Assembly: GCA_023418835.1 (NCBI GenBank) | Contig: JAEZYW010000228.1 | Location: 1 to 6,869 of the forward strand | Length of the DNA stretch: 6,869 nucleotides | From: Bacillota bacterium | Lineage (GTDB): Bacteria; Bacillota; Clostridia; Tissierellales; Peptoniphilaceae | Reading direction: 5' to 3' | Shown: one piece after another, positions 1 through 6,869 of the stretch | How positions within the stretch are numbered: the first letter of the stretch is position 1 | Layout of the letters: each line of letters opens with the position of its first letter | The notes under the pieces: generated by a model | Seen by the model: only the letters and a program-made list of their open reading frames with translations | Database searches by the model: none | What the model was told of the DNA's origin: nothing | Made by a program: the position numbers and the translations under genes

Positions 1-279
1 TAATTTTCCAGTATGATCTGGAGAATAAAGAATTACTTCACATTTTCCAAAAGATTTGTCCGTTTTGTAAAACTCGCTTCCAATTTCATCTGGTTCTGGT
101 GGATTTGGTGATAAAATCGGAAAATCATTATCATATTTTAAAACATCGTAATCCTCAGGAACTTTTCCAGATCCAGGACAAAAAGGGCAAAAATCTTTTG
201 GCATATCTGGTCTTTTAGACCTATCTGCACTCACCATCACCCAGTCATCTAAAAGAGGATTGTATCTTAACTCTGCCAT
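1..279 (-). CDS. galT: Galactose-1-phosphate uridylyltransferase, N-terminal part (cut by window edge)
   Basis: Transfers UMP between UDP-glucose and galactose-1-phosphate in the cytoplasmic Leloir pathway. I translated the 93 codons visible on the minus strand; the frame is open to base 1, so the remainder lies outside the window. The start reads MAELRYNPLLDDWV, the usual opening of class I GalT proteins. A CPFC zinc-ligand motif is at residues 31-34, an NDFP segment is at 51-54, and GKCEVILYSPDH, typical of the family, is near 79-90. The catalytic HPH motif would come later and cannot be checked. The ATG at 277-279 has a strong SD (GGAGGT, 285-290) five bases upstream, lying inside the last codons of the epimerase gene. 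Only three bases separate the two genes, so they are very probably co-transcribed and translationally coupled. This is the class I type, not the unrelated-looking GalT2 found in many Firmicutes. Confidence 0.93.
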   Translation of the reverse strand, partial: MAELRYNPLLDDWVMVSADRSKRPDMPKDFCPFCPGSGKVPEDYDVLKYDNDFPILSPNPPEPDEIGSEFYKTDKSFGKCEVILYSPDHTGKL

Positions 280-282
280 TAA

Positions 283-1158
283 TTACCTCCACTTTCTAAC
301 ATCTAACTTCAAATACCACTTTTTCGTTTCTTTGGAGTCTATTTTGGAAACTTTATCATTTTTATATGCTCTTTCTAGGGAATCGTAGAATCCACTGGCA
401 GGTTCAATAGCAAGATTGCGTTCACCTTTAAAGCCCCCAGTTGTAATCCAAACCCCTAAATATTTATTAATTTTTGTATCAAAATTGAATTCAACTACTG
501 CATTTTTATTTTTATAAATTATCCTAGCAAATCCCTCTTCTAAAGGTTCTTTAAAATAAAATTTATATTCACCTTCATCGGGATATTCCACTAGTTTCAA
601 ATAGTTAAAATCGTATTTGTTCTCATTCATTACATTAATAATTTCTGAATCAGTAGAAAATTCTAATTCAGTAGAATTATCGAAGTTCATTAAAGGGTGA
701 AATGCCCATAAGTAAAAGAGTTCTTGTTCTGTAGGATTGTAAAGCTCATAATCTAAAAGGATAGATTCTCCCTCGAGTTTTATGGTTCTTTTAAAATCTA
801 ATTTTATAGAATCAGAGCGAACTCTGCACTCTAACCCTTCTTCCTTTTCTTTGAAATTCCATTTTTGCGCCCATATGTCTCCGTGGTCCTTAAGTTTTCT
901 ATAGGAATTAGGATAATAGCACTCGTCAATTGTCGGCAACATTTCGTCGGCTCCAGAAGTGTCGTATTTAGAAAAACCATCTCCTAAGATCGGGATCTTA
1001 TAAGATTCCTCTTTAGGTTGAAATAACACTTCATAATCTAATTCTTTATGGTAAATAGATGCGATTTTTCCGCCAAATTCTTTTAAGACTTCAACAATTA
1101 AAAACTCATTTTCCAATATATAGGATTCCATATTAAAATGATTTCCATGTTTAATCAA
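283..1158 (-). CDS. galM: Aldose 1-epimerase family protein, likely galactose mutarotase
   Basis: Predicted to interconvert the alpha and beta anomers of galactose, supplying the alpha form to galactokinase. It is a cytoplasmic 291-residue protein with no signal peptide. Family landmarks are FGGKIASI near 28-35, an HG pair at 92-93, FHPLMNF at 153-159 and AIEPASGFYDS at 250-260. By comparison with characterised mutarotases, His92 and His154 are candidate catalytic or sugar-binding histidines and Glu252 the general base. The start is a TTG codon (1156-1158), chosen because a strong SD (GGGAGG, 1166-1171) lies seven bases upstream. The alternative ATG at 1129-1131 (residue 10) gives an N-terminus more typical of the family (MESYILENEF) but has only a weak SD. 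It lies between mglC and galT in the same direction, which supports galactose as substrate. This clade is divergent from E. coli GalM, so another aldose is possible. Confidence 0.85.
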   Translation of the reverse strand: MIKHGNHFNMESYILENEFLIVEVLKEFGGKIASIYHKELDYEVLFQPKEESYKIPILGDGFSKYDTSGADEMLPTIDECYYPNSYRKLKDHGDIWAQKWNFKEKEEGLECRVRSDSIKLDFKRTIKLEGESILLDYELYNPTEQELFYLWAFHPLMNFDNSTELEFSTDSEIINVMNENKYDFNYLKLVEYPDEGEYKFYFKEPLEEGFARIIYKNKNAVVEFNFDTKINKYLGVWITTGGFKGERNLAIEPASGFYDSLERAYKNDKVSKIDSKETKKWYLKLDVRKWR

Positions 1159-1165
1159 AATGACG

Positions 1166-1171
1166 CCTCCC
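1166..1171 (-). promoter_or_regulatory. Ribosome binding site for the epimerase, supporting a TTG start
   Basis: GGGAGG on the minus strand lies seven bases before the TTG at 1156-1158, ideal spacing. It is 34 bases before the in-frame ATG at 1129-1131, which is too far. It therefore favours the rare TTG start. Confidence 0.65.
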
Positions 1172-1182
1172 TAATTTTAAAA

Positions 1183-1206
1183 GGTAAGAGATGTGAATCT
1201 CTTTCC
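1183..1206 (-). terminator. Hairpin in the mglC-galM gap, weak terminator or processing site
   Basis: On the minus strand GGAAAGAGAT pairs with ATCTCTTACC across a four-base loop (TCAC): seven perfect pairs (1186-1192 with 1197-1203), one mismatch, then two G-C pairs. Only four T residues follow, after ACC and not directly at the stem. It could be a leaky terminator, an RNA-processing site or an end that stabilises the upstream message. The genes on both sides have the same direction. Confidence 0.4.
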
Positions 1207-1230
1207 CACCCCCTACCCTTGAATTTAATT

Positions 1231-2223
1231 CTATCTTTTTACTAATGTCTTTCTAACGTCTAACGCCACTGCGATTATTATTACAATACCTTGAATTACG
1301 TTTGTCATATCAGGAGAAACTCCCAAGAAAGATAAACTAATTTTCAATAATTCAAAAATAAATACTCCAAGTAAAATTCCAGGAACTGTTCCTTGTCCCC
1401 CTGCTGTGGAAACTCCACCAATTGTCGCTGATGCTATTGCTTCCAACTCGTATCCTTGACCAGCACCTGGTCCAACAGAACCAGTTTTCGCCGTCAACAG
1501 ATATCCAGCTAAACCATATAAAAATCCTGCAAGAGCATAGATTTTAACTTTTGAAGTGTGGACATTTACACCTGATACTTCTGCTGCCGCTTCGTTCCCA
1601 CCAATTGCATACATATACTTACCATGGCGAGTTTTGTTAAATAGTACATACATTATGAGTCCCATTAACGTGGCGACAATAGCTAGATATGGTAAAAATC
1701 CAAATATTCTTCCCTGTCCTATTTTTATAAAGGAATCTTTGAAAACTCCAATTGGTTTATTTTGGGAGTAAATCATATTTATTCCATAAATCATAATTTG
1801 ACTACCAAGGGTAGCTAGGAAAGGAGGAACGTGTAAGTACGCGATAATTAATCCGTTTATTAGTCCAAAAAATGCACAAACTGCCAAAACTATTAGAAGT
1901 GGCACAAATATAGGCATATCTGGAACATTTGGGAAAAACTTAGATACATAATCAGGTTTTTGTACTAATGTACCTGTTATTAGAGCTGAAAGCCCTACAA
2001 TTCTACCTGCCGAAAGGTCTGTACCTCTTATTATTAAACATCCCGCTACTCCCAAAGCTATGATAAATCTTACTGAGACATTTGCCATTAAATTTGAAAA
2101 GTTGTTCAATGAAATGAAATTTGCCCTTGTAGCCCCAGTAAAGACAATCATGAGAGCGACAACTATGAACAAAGCATAGTCTGTTAAAAAGTCTTTTATA
2201 TCAAATTGTTTCTTAGTTTCCAT
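1231..2223 (-). CDS. mglC: Galactose/methyl galactoside ABC transporter, permease subunit
   Basis: Integral membrane channel of the MglBAC importer. It has 330 residues, close to the 336 of E. coli MglC, and belongs to the branched-chain/ribose-type permease family (BPD_transp_2). Hydrophobic segments lie at roughly 16-31, 51-66, 70-88, 104-129, 133-152, 176-195, 226-245, 279-298 and 306-322. GCLIIRGTDLSAGR (61-74) is a hallmark of the sugar branch. The cytoplasmic loop around 209-233 (GNEAAAEVSGV onward) is the stretch that contacts the ATPase. The Gly-rich ELEAIASATIGG (259-270) is strongly conserved in the family. The ATG at 2221-2223 has an SD (AAGGAG, 2229-2234) five bases upstream, which overlaps the mglA stop codon; the gap to mglA is nine bases. 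Ribose or xylose permeases are related, but the neighbouring MglB and GalT favour galactose. Confidence 0.93.
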   Translation of the reverse strand: METKKQFDIKDFLTDYALFIVVALMIVFTGATRANFISLNNFSNLMANVSVRFIIALGVAGCLIIRGTDLSAGRIVGLSALITGTLVQKPDYVSKFFPNVPDMPIFVPLLIVLAVCAFFGLINGLIIAYLHVPPFLATLGSQIMIYGINMIYSQNKPIGVFKDSFIKIGQGRIFGFLPYLAIVATLMGLIMYVLFNKTRHGKYMYAIGGNEAAAEVSGVNVHTSKVKIYALAGFLYGLAGYLLTAKTGSVGPGAGQGYELEAIASATIGGVSTAGGQGTVPGILLGVFIFELLKISLSFLGVSPDMTNVIQGIVIIIAVALDVRKTLVKR

Positions 2224-2232
2224 AATAACTCC

Positions 2233-3738
2233 TTACATGTACTTAGTTGCGAGGCTCATGACATCCTCTTGTGTCGTCTGAGGTCCACCCTCTAAGAATC
2301 CTGAGATTCTACCTTCACACATAACCATAATTCTATCAGATACACCTAACAATTCTCCCATCTCTGAAGAAATCATTATTATGGACTTTCCTTCAGCAGC
2401 TAAATTGTTTATTATCTGATAAATTTCATATTTTGCACCTACATCTATACCACGAGTTGGCTCATCTAATATCAATATATCTGGATTGTTGGCTAACCAT
2501 CTAGAAATAATTACTTTCTGTTGATTACCTCCAGATAAGGATTTTATTTGAGTCTCTAACCCTGGCGTTTTAATGCTCAGCCTTTTAATGCTTTCATCTA
2601 CCAATTTATCTACTTTACCTTGGTTCAAAAGGCCGCCTTTACCTACATAATTATTTAATGAAGCAATTGCCGTATTATCTCTTACAGACAAAACTCCAAA
2701 TATTCCCGTTGCCCTTCTATCTTCTGTTAAAAGTGCTATTCCATTTCTAATAGCATCTTTCGGACTGTTAATTACTATTTCTTTTCCTTCTTTTTTTATT
2801 TTTCCTTCAATATGATCTCTAACGCCATATATGGCTTCAAATAATTCTGTACGTTGTGCTCCAACTAATCCTCCAACTCCTAATATCTCTCCTCTTTTTA
2901 GTTCTAAATTACAATCTTTAAAACTTAAAGGATTAGGAGATGTGAAGTTTTCAATTTTCAACACTACATCTTCTTTTACTTCATTAGTTTTTTCAGGATA
3001 TAAACTTTTCAGCTCTCTTCCTACCATATGCCTTATAATTGATGCATTTGTCATTTCTGAAGCTGGCCAAGTCCCTACATATTGACCATCTCTCATAATC
3101 GTTATTTCATCAGAAATTTCTAAAATCTCATCCATCTTATGAGAAATATAAATTATAGCCATTCCCTTTTCAGTAAGCTCTCTGATAATTCCAAAAAGCA
3201 CTCTAACCTCAGAAGAAGTTAGTGAGGATGTGGGCTCGTCCATTATCATTATTTTTGAGTTTTTAGATAAAGCTTTAGCAATTTCCACTGATTGCATTTG
3301 GGAAACTGTCAATTCATTTAATAAAGTTTTAGGATCAACCCTTAAAGCTACTGCATCTAAATATTCTTTAGTCTCCTCATACATCTTGTTGTGATCAATT
3401 AAATTTAATCCCCCTAAAGGATAACTACCTAAAAATATGTTCTCGCCAATTGTCATCATAGGTATGGGTTGCAACTCTTGATGAATCATAGATACTCCTA
3501 AATCCATTGCTTCTTTGGGAGTATTTATCTCTACTTCTTCTCCATTTATTTTTATAGTTCCTGCATCCCTAAAATAAATTCCATAGAGAATTTTCATCAA
3601 TGTAGATTTACCCGCCCCATTTTCCCCCATAAGAGCGTGAACAGTGCCAGGTCGAACATTTAATTGGACATTATCTAAAGCTTTAACTCCTGGAAAGGAT
3701 TTGTTAATTCCCTTCATTTCCAATACATATTCGCTCAT
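2233..3738 (-). CDS. mglA: Galactose/methyl galactoside ABC transporter, double ATPase subunit
   Basis: Cytoplasmic ATPase powering the MglBAC importer, with two fused nucleotide-binding domains in 501 residues (the usual length is about 500). First domain: Walker A GENGAGKST at 38-46, Q-loop Gln87, a degenerate signature LTVSQ at 143-147, Walker B IMIMDEPT at 163-170 and switch His200. Second domain: a degenerate Walker A (GGLVGAQRTEL, 289-299) lacking the P-loop lysine, a canonical signature LSGGNQQKV at 401-409, Walker B ILILDEPTRG at 421-430, and Ser/Glu (SSEM, 457-460) in place of the switch histidine. This asymmetry is normal for MglA/RbsA/XylG ATPases and implies one intact hydrolysis site. 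The ATG at 3736-3738 follows AGGTGG by seven bases, just after a terminator-like hairpin. From sequence alone the substrate could be ribose or xylose; the context selects galactose/glucose. Confidence 0.94.
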   Translation of the reverse strand: MSEYVLEMKGINKSFPGVKALDNVQLNVRPGTVHALMGENGAGKSTLMKILYGIYFRDAGTIKINGEEVEINTPKEAMDLGVSMIHQELQPIPMMTIGENIFLGSYPLGGLNLIDHNKMYEETKEYLDAVALRVDPKTLLNELTVSQMQSVEIAKALSKNSKIMIMDEPTSSLTSSEVRVLFGIIRELTEKGMAIIYISHKMDEILEISDEITIMRDGQYVGTWPASEMTNASIIRHMVGRELKSLYPEKTNEVKEDVVLKIENFTSPNPLSFKDCNLELKRGEILGVGGLVGAQRTELFEAIYGVRDHIEGKIKKEGKEIVINSPKDAIRNGIALLTEDRRATGIFGVLSVRDNTAIASLNNYVGKGGLLNQGKVDKLVDESIKRLSIKTPGLETQIKSLSGGNQQKVIISRWLANNPDILILDEPTRGIDVGAKYEIYQIINNLAAEGKSIIMISSEMGELLGVSDRIMVMCEGRISGFLEGGPQTTQEDVMSLATKYM

Positions 3739-3753
3739 ATTTCATCCACCTTT

Positions 3754-3787
3754 AAAAAAACAAGTGTGCCCCTTAAGAGCACACTTG
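3754..3787 (-). terminator. Intrinsic terminator-like hairpin between mglB and mglA
   Basis: On the minus strand CAAGTGTGC (3779-3787) pairs perfectly over nine bases with GCACACTTG (3761-3769), with a nine-base loop and a direct run of seven T (3754-3760). It begins about 11 bases after the mglB stop codon, and the mglA SD follows within a few bases. The form is that of a rho-independent terminator. Inside an operon it is expected to be partial, giving more mglB than mglA and mglC mRNA, and to protect the mglB 3' end. Confidence 0.8.
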
Positions 3788-3798
3788 AATAAATAATA

Positions 3799-4935
3799 TT
3801 AGTTTCCTCTTTCAGCGTAGCGTGCTTCTGCTTCTTCAACTGTTTCTAGTCTTGGTTCTGCGTCTTTAAGAGTAGCATCAGCTTCTGATAAAACTTTTAC
3901 ATAGTCGATCCAGTAATAGTTTTCTACATCTTCGCCATTTGCTAATTTTATAGCTACGTCAGCTGCAACGTGAGATTGGTTGAAATGGTCATTTAAAACA
4001 GTACCAGTTAAATCTCCGTCATTTAAAGCTTGGATTGCTTCTGGTATAGCGTCTACACCAACTAGGTATATATCTTCACCAACAGTTCTTCCAGCTGCTT
4101 TTATAGATTGAATAGCTCCCATAGCCATTCCGTCGTTATTTGAGAATACTACTTCTAAGTCATTGCCAAATTGTGCCAATGCATTAGCAGTAAATTCTTG
4201 TCCTTTTGCTCCGTCCCAGTTTGCTTGGTATGGTTCTGCCAATGGATCTGGAGTTAGACCTGCGTCAACTAGAGCTTTTATAGAAAACTCTGTTCTTTGT
4301 TGAGCATCTACGTTTTGTGGATCTCCTTGAAGCATGATGTAAGAAATCTTGCCGTCTCCATTTAAGTCAGCTCCATTTGGAGTTGCTGCTATAATTTCAC
4401 CTTGGAAAGTTCCTGATTGAGTAGCGTCTGCTCCTACATAAGTTGTCTTTCCAGGCCAAATTTTCATATCTTCAGTTTCAGGTTCTCTGTTTATGAAAAC
4501 TATTGGTATATCAGCTCCTTGAGCTAGATTGATAACTGCATTCGCTGCTGTCTTGTCTACTAAGTTAAGAATTAGTACGTCTTTACCTTGTGCGATAAAG
4601 TTGTTAATTTGTTCTGTTTGAGTAGCTTGGTCTTGTTTTCCGTCTTGGATGTCAAGTTCATATTTTACTCCAGTTTCTGCACTTAGTTCGTCAAAATATC
4701 TTTGAAGTTCTTCTCTGTAAAGAGTCATGAAGTTATCTTCAAAACGATAAATTGCAACTCCTACACTAACTACATCTTTTGATTCTCCACCTTCTGCTGG
4801 TTGTTCAGTAGTTGTTTCAGCTGGTTGTTCAGTAGCAGTTTCAGCAGGTTTTTCTGTTTCCGCTGGCTTATCTCCACATGCAACTAATGATAAAACCAAC
4901 ACTAAAGATAAAATTAAGCTTAATGTTTTTTTCAT
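3799..4935 (-). CDS. mglB: Galactose/glucose-binding lipoprotein of the MglBAC transporter
   Basis: Extracellular sugar receptor anchored to the membrane by lipid, delivering galactose or glucose to MglC. It has 378 residues from the chosen start. The signal peptide MKKTLSLILSLVLVLSLVAC has the lipobox LVAC with Cys20. A Pro/Glu/Thr linker follows (about 23-52), then the periplasmic-binding-protein fold. Positions matching E. coli MglB sugar contacts are Tyr63, Asp67, Asn149, Asp210, Arg214, Trp240, Asn267, Asp295 and Asn315. The E. coli His152 position is Asn208 here. A calcium-type loop DLNGDGKIS is at 190-198, with the partner Glu261 also present. The ATG at 4933-4935 was chosen because AAAGGTGG lies seven bases upstream, matching the mglA arrangement. 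The in-frame ATG at 4951-4953 lies before that SD and ATG 4939-4941 is one base from it. Transcription probably starts about 30 bases upstream. Confidence 0.93.
   Translation of the reverse strand: MKKTLSLILSLVLVLSLVACGDKPAETEKPAETATEQPAETTTEQPAEGGESKDVVSVGVAIYRFEDNFMTLYREELQRYFDELSAETGVKYELDIQDGKQDQATQTEQINNFIAQGKDVLILNLVDKTAANAVINLAQGADIPIVFINREPETEDMKIWPGKTTYVGADATQSGTFQGEIIAATPNGADLNGDGKISYIMLQGDPQNVDAQQRTEFSIKALVDAGLTPDPLAEPYQANWDGAKGQEFTANALAQFGNDLEVVFSNNDGMAMGAIQSIKAAGRTVGEDIYLVGVDAIPEAIQALNDGDLTGTVLNDHFNQSHVAADVAIKLANGEDVENYYWIDYVKVLSEADATLKDAEPRLETVEEAEARYAERGN
4796..4867 (-). repeat. Tandem repeat encoding the MglB Pro/Glu/Thr linker
   Basis: Two adjacent 24-base units (4796-4819 and 4820-4843) differ at only a couple of positions. 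A shortened 18-base unit (4844-4861) and a partial one follow. They encode PAETTTEQ, PAETATEQ and PAETEK, a flexible spacer between the lipidated Cys and the binding domain. In-frame repeats like this can change copy number by slippage without breaking the protein. Confidence 0.8.
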
Positions 4936-4942
4936 TTTCATT

Positions 4943-4950
4943 CCACCTTT
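4943..4950 (-). promoter_or_regulatory. Ribosome binding site deciding the mglB start
   Basis: AAAGGTGG on the minus strand ends seven bases before the ATG at 4933-4935. The longer reading from 4953 would place this SD inside the coding region, so the shorter start is preferred; it also gives a standard lipoprotein signal peptide. Confidence 0.75.
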
Positions 4951-4973
4951 CATTTACTATTAAATTTACTTTT

Positions 4974-5002
4974 AGTGTACTCACAGAAAACGTTTCGGTC
5001 AA
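4974..5002 (-). promoter_or_regulatory. Promoter of the mglBAC-galM-galT operon
   Basis: On the minus strand a -35 box TTGACC (4997-5002) and a -10 box TACACT (4974-4979) are separated by exactly 17 bases. The expected start of transcription is near 4967, leaving a leader of about 31 bases before the mglB ATG. The -35 box lies inside the inverted repeat listed as the operator, so a bound repressor would block it. Confidence 0.65.
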
Positions 5003-5011
5003 TCGTTTTCA
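4985..5011. promoter_or_regulatory. Probable LacI-family operator over the mglB -35 box
   Basis: GAAAACG (4986-4992) and its exact inverse CGTTTTC (5004-5010) are separated by 11 bases that contain the -35 hexamer. On the minus strand TGAAAACG (5004-5011) fits the TGNAANCG half-site typical of GalR/CcpA-like proteins. The left half also forms the eight-base palindrome AAACGTTT (4988-4995). The adjacent LacI-family gene is the obvious candidate; CcpA is an alternative. Confidence 0.6.
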
Positions 5012-5037
5012 TCTTAATTTAATTAATATTTTGTTAT

Positions 5038-6582
<1,545 letters not shown>

Positions 6583-6588
6583 AAAAAT

Positions 6589-6595
6589 CTCCCCC
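6589..6595 (-). promoter_or_regulatory. Ribosome binding site deciding the start of the small membrane protein
   Basis: GGGGGAG on the minus strand is six bases before the ATG at 6580-6582. The upstream in-frame ATG at 6607-6609 has no SD and lies within the promoter. Confidence 0.7.
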
Positions 6596-6607
6596 AACTT
6601 AATTAGC

Positions 6608-6616
6608 ATTATAGCA
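6608..6616 (-). promoter_or_regulatory. Extended -10 promoter for the membrane protein and regulator genes
   Basis: The minus strand reads TGCTATAAT, a perfect extended -10 element (hexamer 6608-6613). No good -35 exists at 17 bases; TTTTCA at 6630-6635 (16 bases) is weak, which is usual for extended -10 promoters. Transcription should begin near 6600, giving a leader of about 19 bases. Confidence 0.65.
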
Positions 6617-6653
6617 GAAATGAAAAAAATGAAAAGTATTTAGTAAAATTTTT

Positions 6654-6667
6654 TGAAAACATTTTCA
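6654..6667. promoter_or_regulatory. LacI-type operator or cre-like palindrome upstream of the regulator operon
   Basis: TGAAAACATTTTCA matches the cre-type pattern TGWAANCGNTNWCA at all positions but one (CA for the central CG). Its half TGAAAAC is the same as in the mglB operator. It is centred about 60 bases before the predicted transcript start, so it may serve autoregulation or catabolite control. Confidence 0.45.
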
Positions 6668-6796
6668 GAATTATTTTTTGCATATTAAAACAAACCTCAT
6701 AGAATTGCTATTTTACAAAGTTTAAACAGATATGTATTTTTATATATAATAATTTTATTAAATAAGTATTAAACATTCGGGAAATTTTAGTAATAT

Positions 6797-6853
6797 TTGA
6801 TTGAATTGGGAAAACATTTTATAGGGAAGATTTAATTTTCCCAATTCAACCAA
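6797..6853. other. Long inverted repeat with alternative pairings in the leader region
   Basis: TTGAATTGGGAAAA (6801-6814) and its exact inverse (6836-6849) form 14 perfect pairs. The stem extends to 18 positions (6797-6814 with 6836-6853) with one A/C mismatch, which would be a G-U pair in RNA of the minus strand. The loop is 21 bases. Neither side is followed by a T-run, so it is not a standard terminator. A second hairpin (6824-6831 with 6835-6842) would compete for one arm. Confidence 0.6.
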
Positions 6854-6869
6854 TAGTAAAGGTATTTGA

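Larger units (their letters stand above)
6610..6869. other. Non-coding AT-rich upstream region
   Basis: I see no convincing gene on either strand here. It holds the extended -10 promoter, the operator-like palindrome at 6654-6667, a second copy of its core GAAAACATTTT at 6810-6820, and the long inverted repeat at 6797-6853. The remainder is AT-rich sequence without recognisable structure. Confidence 0.6.

Noticed and set aside
289..299. Possible degenerate, inactive second ATP site of MglA as an anomaly (protein residues 289-299, encoded near 2842-2874)
   Set aside because: Loss of the P-loop lysine in the second domain is the normal condition in MglA/RbsA-type ATPases, so it is not evidence of decay.
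1556..1771. Plus-strand open frame of 71 codons
   Set aside because: It lies entirely within mglC on the opposite strand, has no SD, and its translation resembles no known protein. It is a shadow frame.
2831..3085. Plus-strand open frame of 84 codons
   Set aside because: It is antisense to well-conserved mglA coding sequence, and I see no ribosome binding site or family likeness.
4936..4953. N-terminal extension of MglB to the ATG at 4953
   Set aside because: It would place the strong SD inside the coding region, and no other SD precedes 4953. The shorter start gives a normal signal peptide.
6583..6609. N-terminal extension of the small membrane protein to the ATG at 6609
   Set aside because: That ATG overlaps the TATAAT box and lacks an SD, whereas the ATG at 6582 has a strong one. 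The extension would not be transcribed from this promoter.
6797..6853. Intrinsic terminator for an upstream gene, or insertion-sequence end
   Set aside because: No T-run follows on either strand, and there is no transposase remnant or flanking target duplication in view. It is kept only as an unexplained inverted repeat.

Overview
The window is AT-rich (about one third G+C by eye). Strong Shine-Dalgarno (SD) sequences, a lipoprotein signal with a lipobox and the protein sequences all point to a low-GC Gram-positive bacterium (Bacillota). Clostridia or Tissierellia is my best guess, with low confidence. Every gene I can support lies on the minus strand, so the biological reading direction is from high to low coordinates.

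Layout in reading direction. From 6869 to about 6583 is a non-coding leader with a long hairpin, a LacI-type operator-like palindrome and an extended -10 promoter. At 6582-6061 is a small protein with two membrane segments, resembling DUF2812. Its stop codon overlaps by one base the start of a LacI-family regulator (6061-5054) of the GalR/EbgR kind. The 118-bp gap 4936-5053 holds a good promoter whose -35 box sits inside an inverted repeat of LacI-type half-sites. After it comes an operon: mglB (galactose/glucose-binding lipoprotein), a terminator-like hairpin, mglA (double ATPase), mglC (permease), a short gap with a G-rich tract and a hairpin, an aldose 1-epimerase (galM-like), and the first 93 codons of galT, which is cut by the window edge at base 1.

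Together this reads as a galactose uptake and catabolism locus. MglBAC imports galactose (and probably glucose), the mutarotase makes the alpha anomer, and GalT feeds galactose-1-phosphate into the Leloir pathway. The adjacent regulator probably senses a galactoside. No galactokinase gene is in the window; it may lie beyond base 1.

The locus is mostly conventional and I see no clear new system. The points most worth a second look are the spaced operator around the -35 box together with a regulator that has a shortened hinge, the coupling of an uncharacterised membrane protein to that regulator, the hairpin with alternative pairings at 6797-6853, and an Asn in MglB where E. coli has a sugar-binding His.
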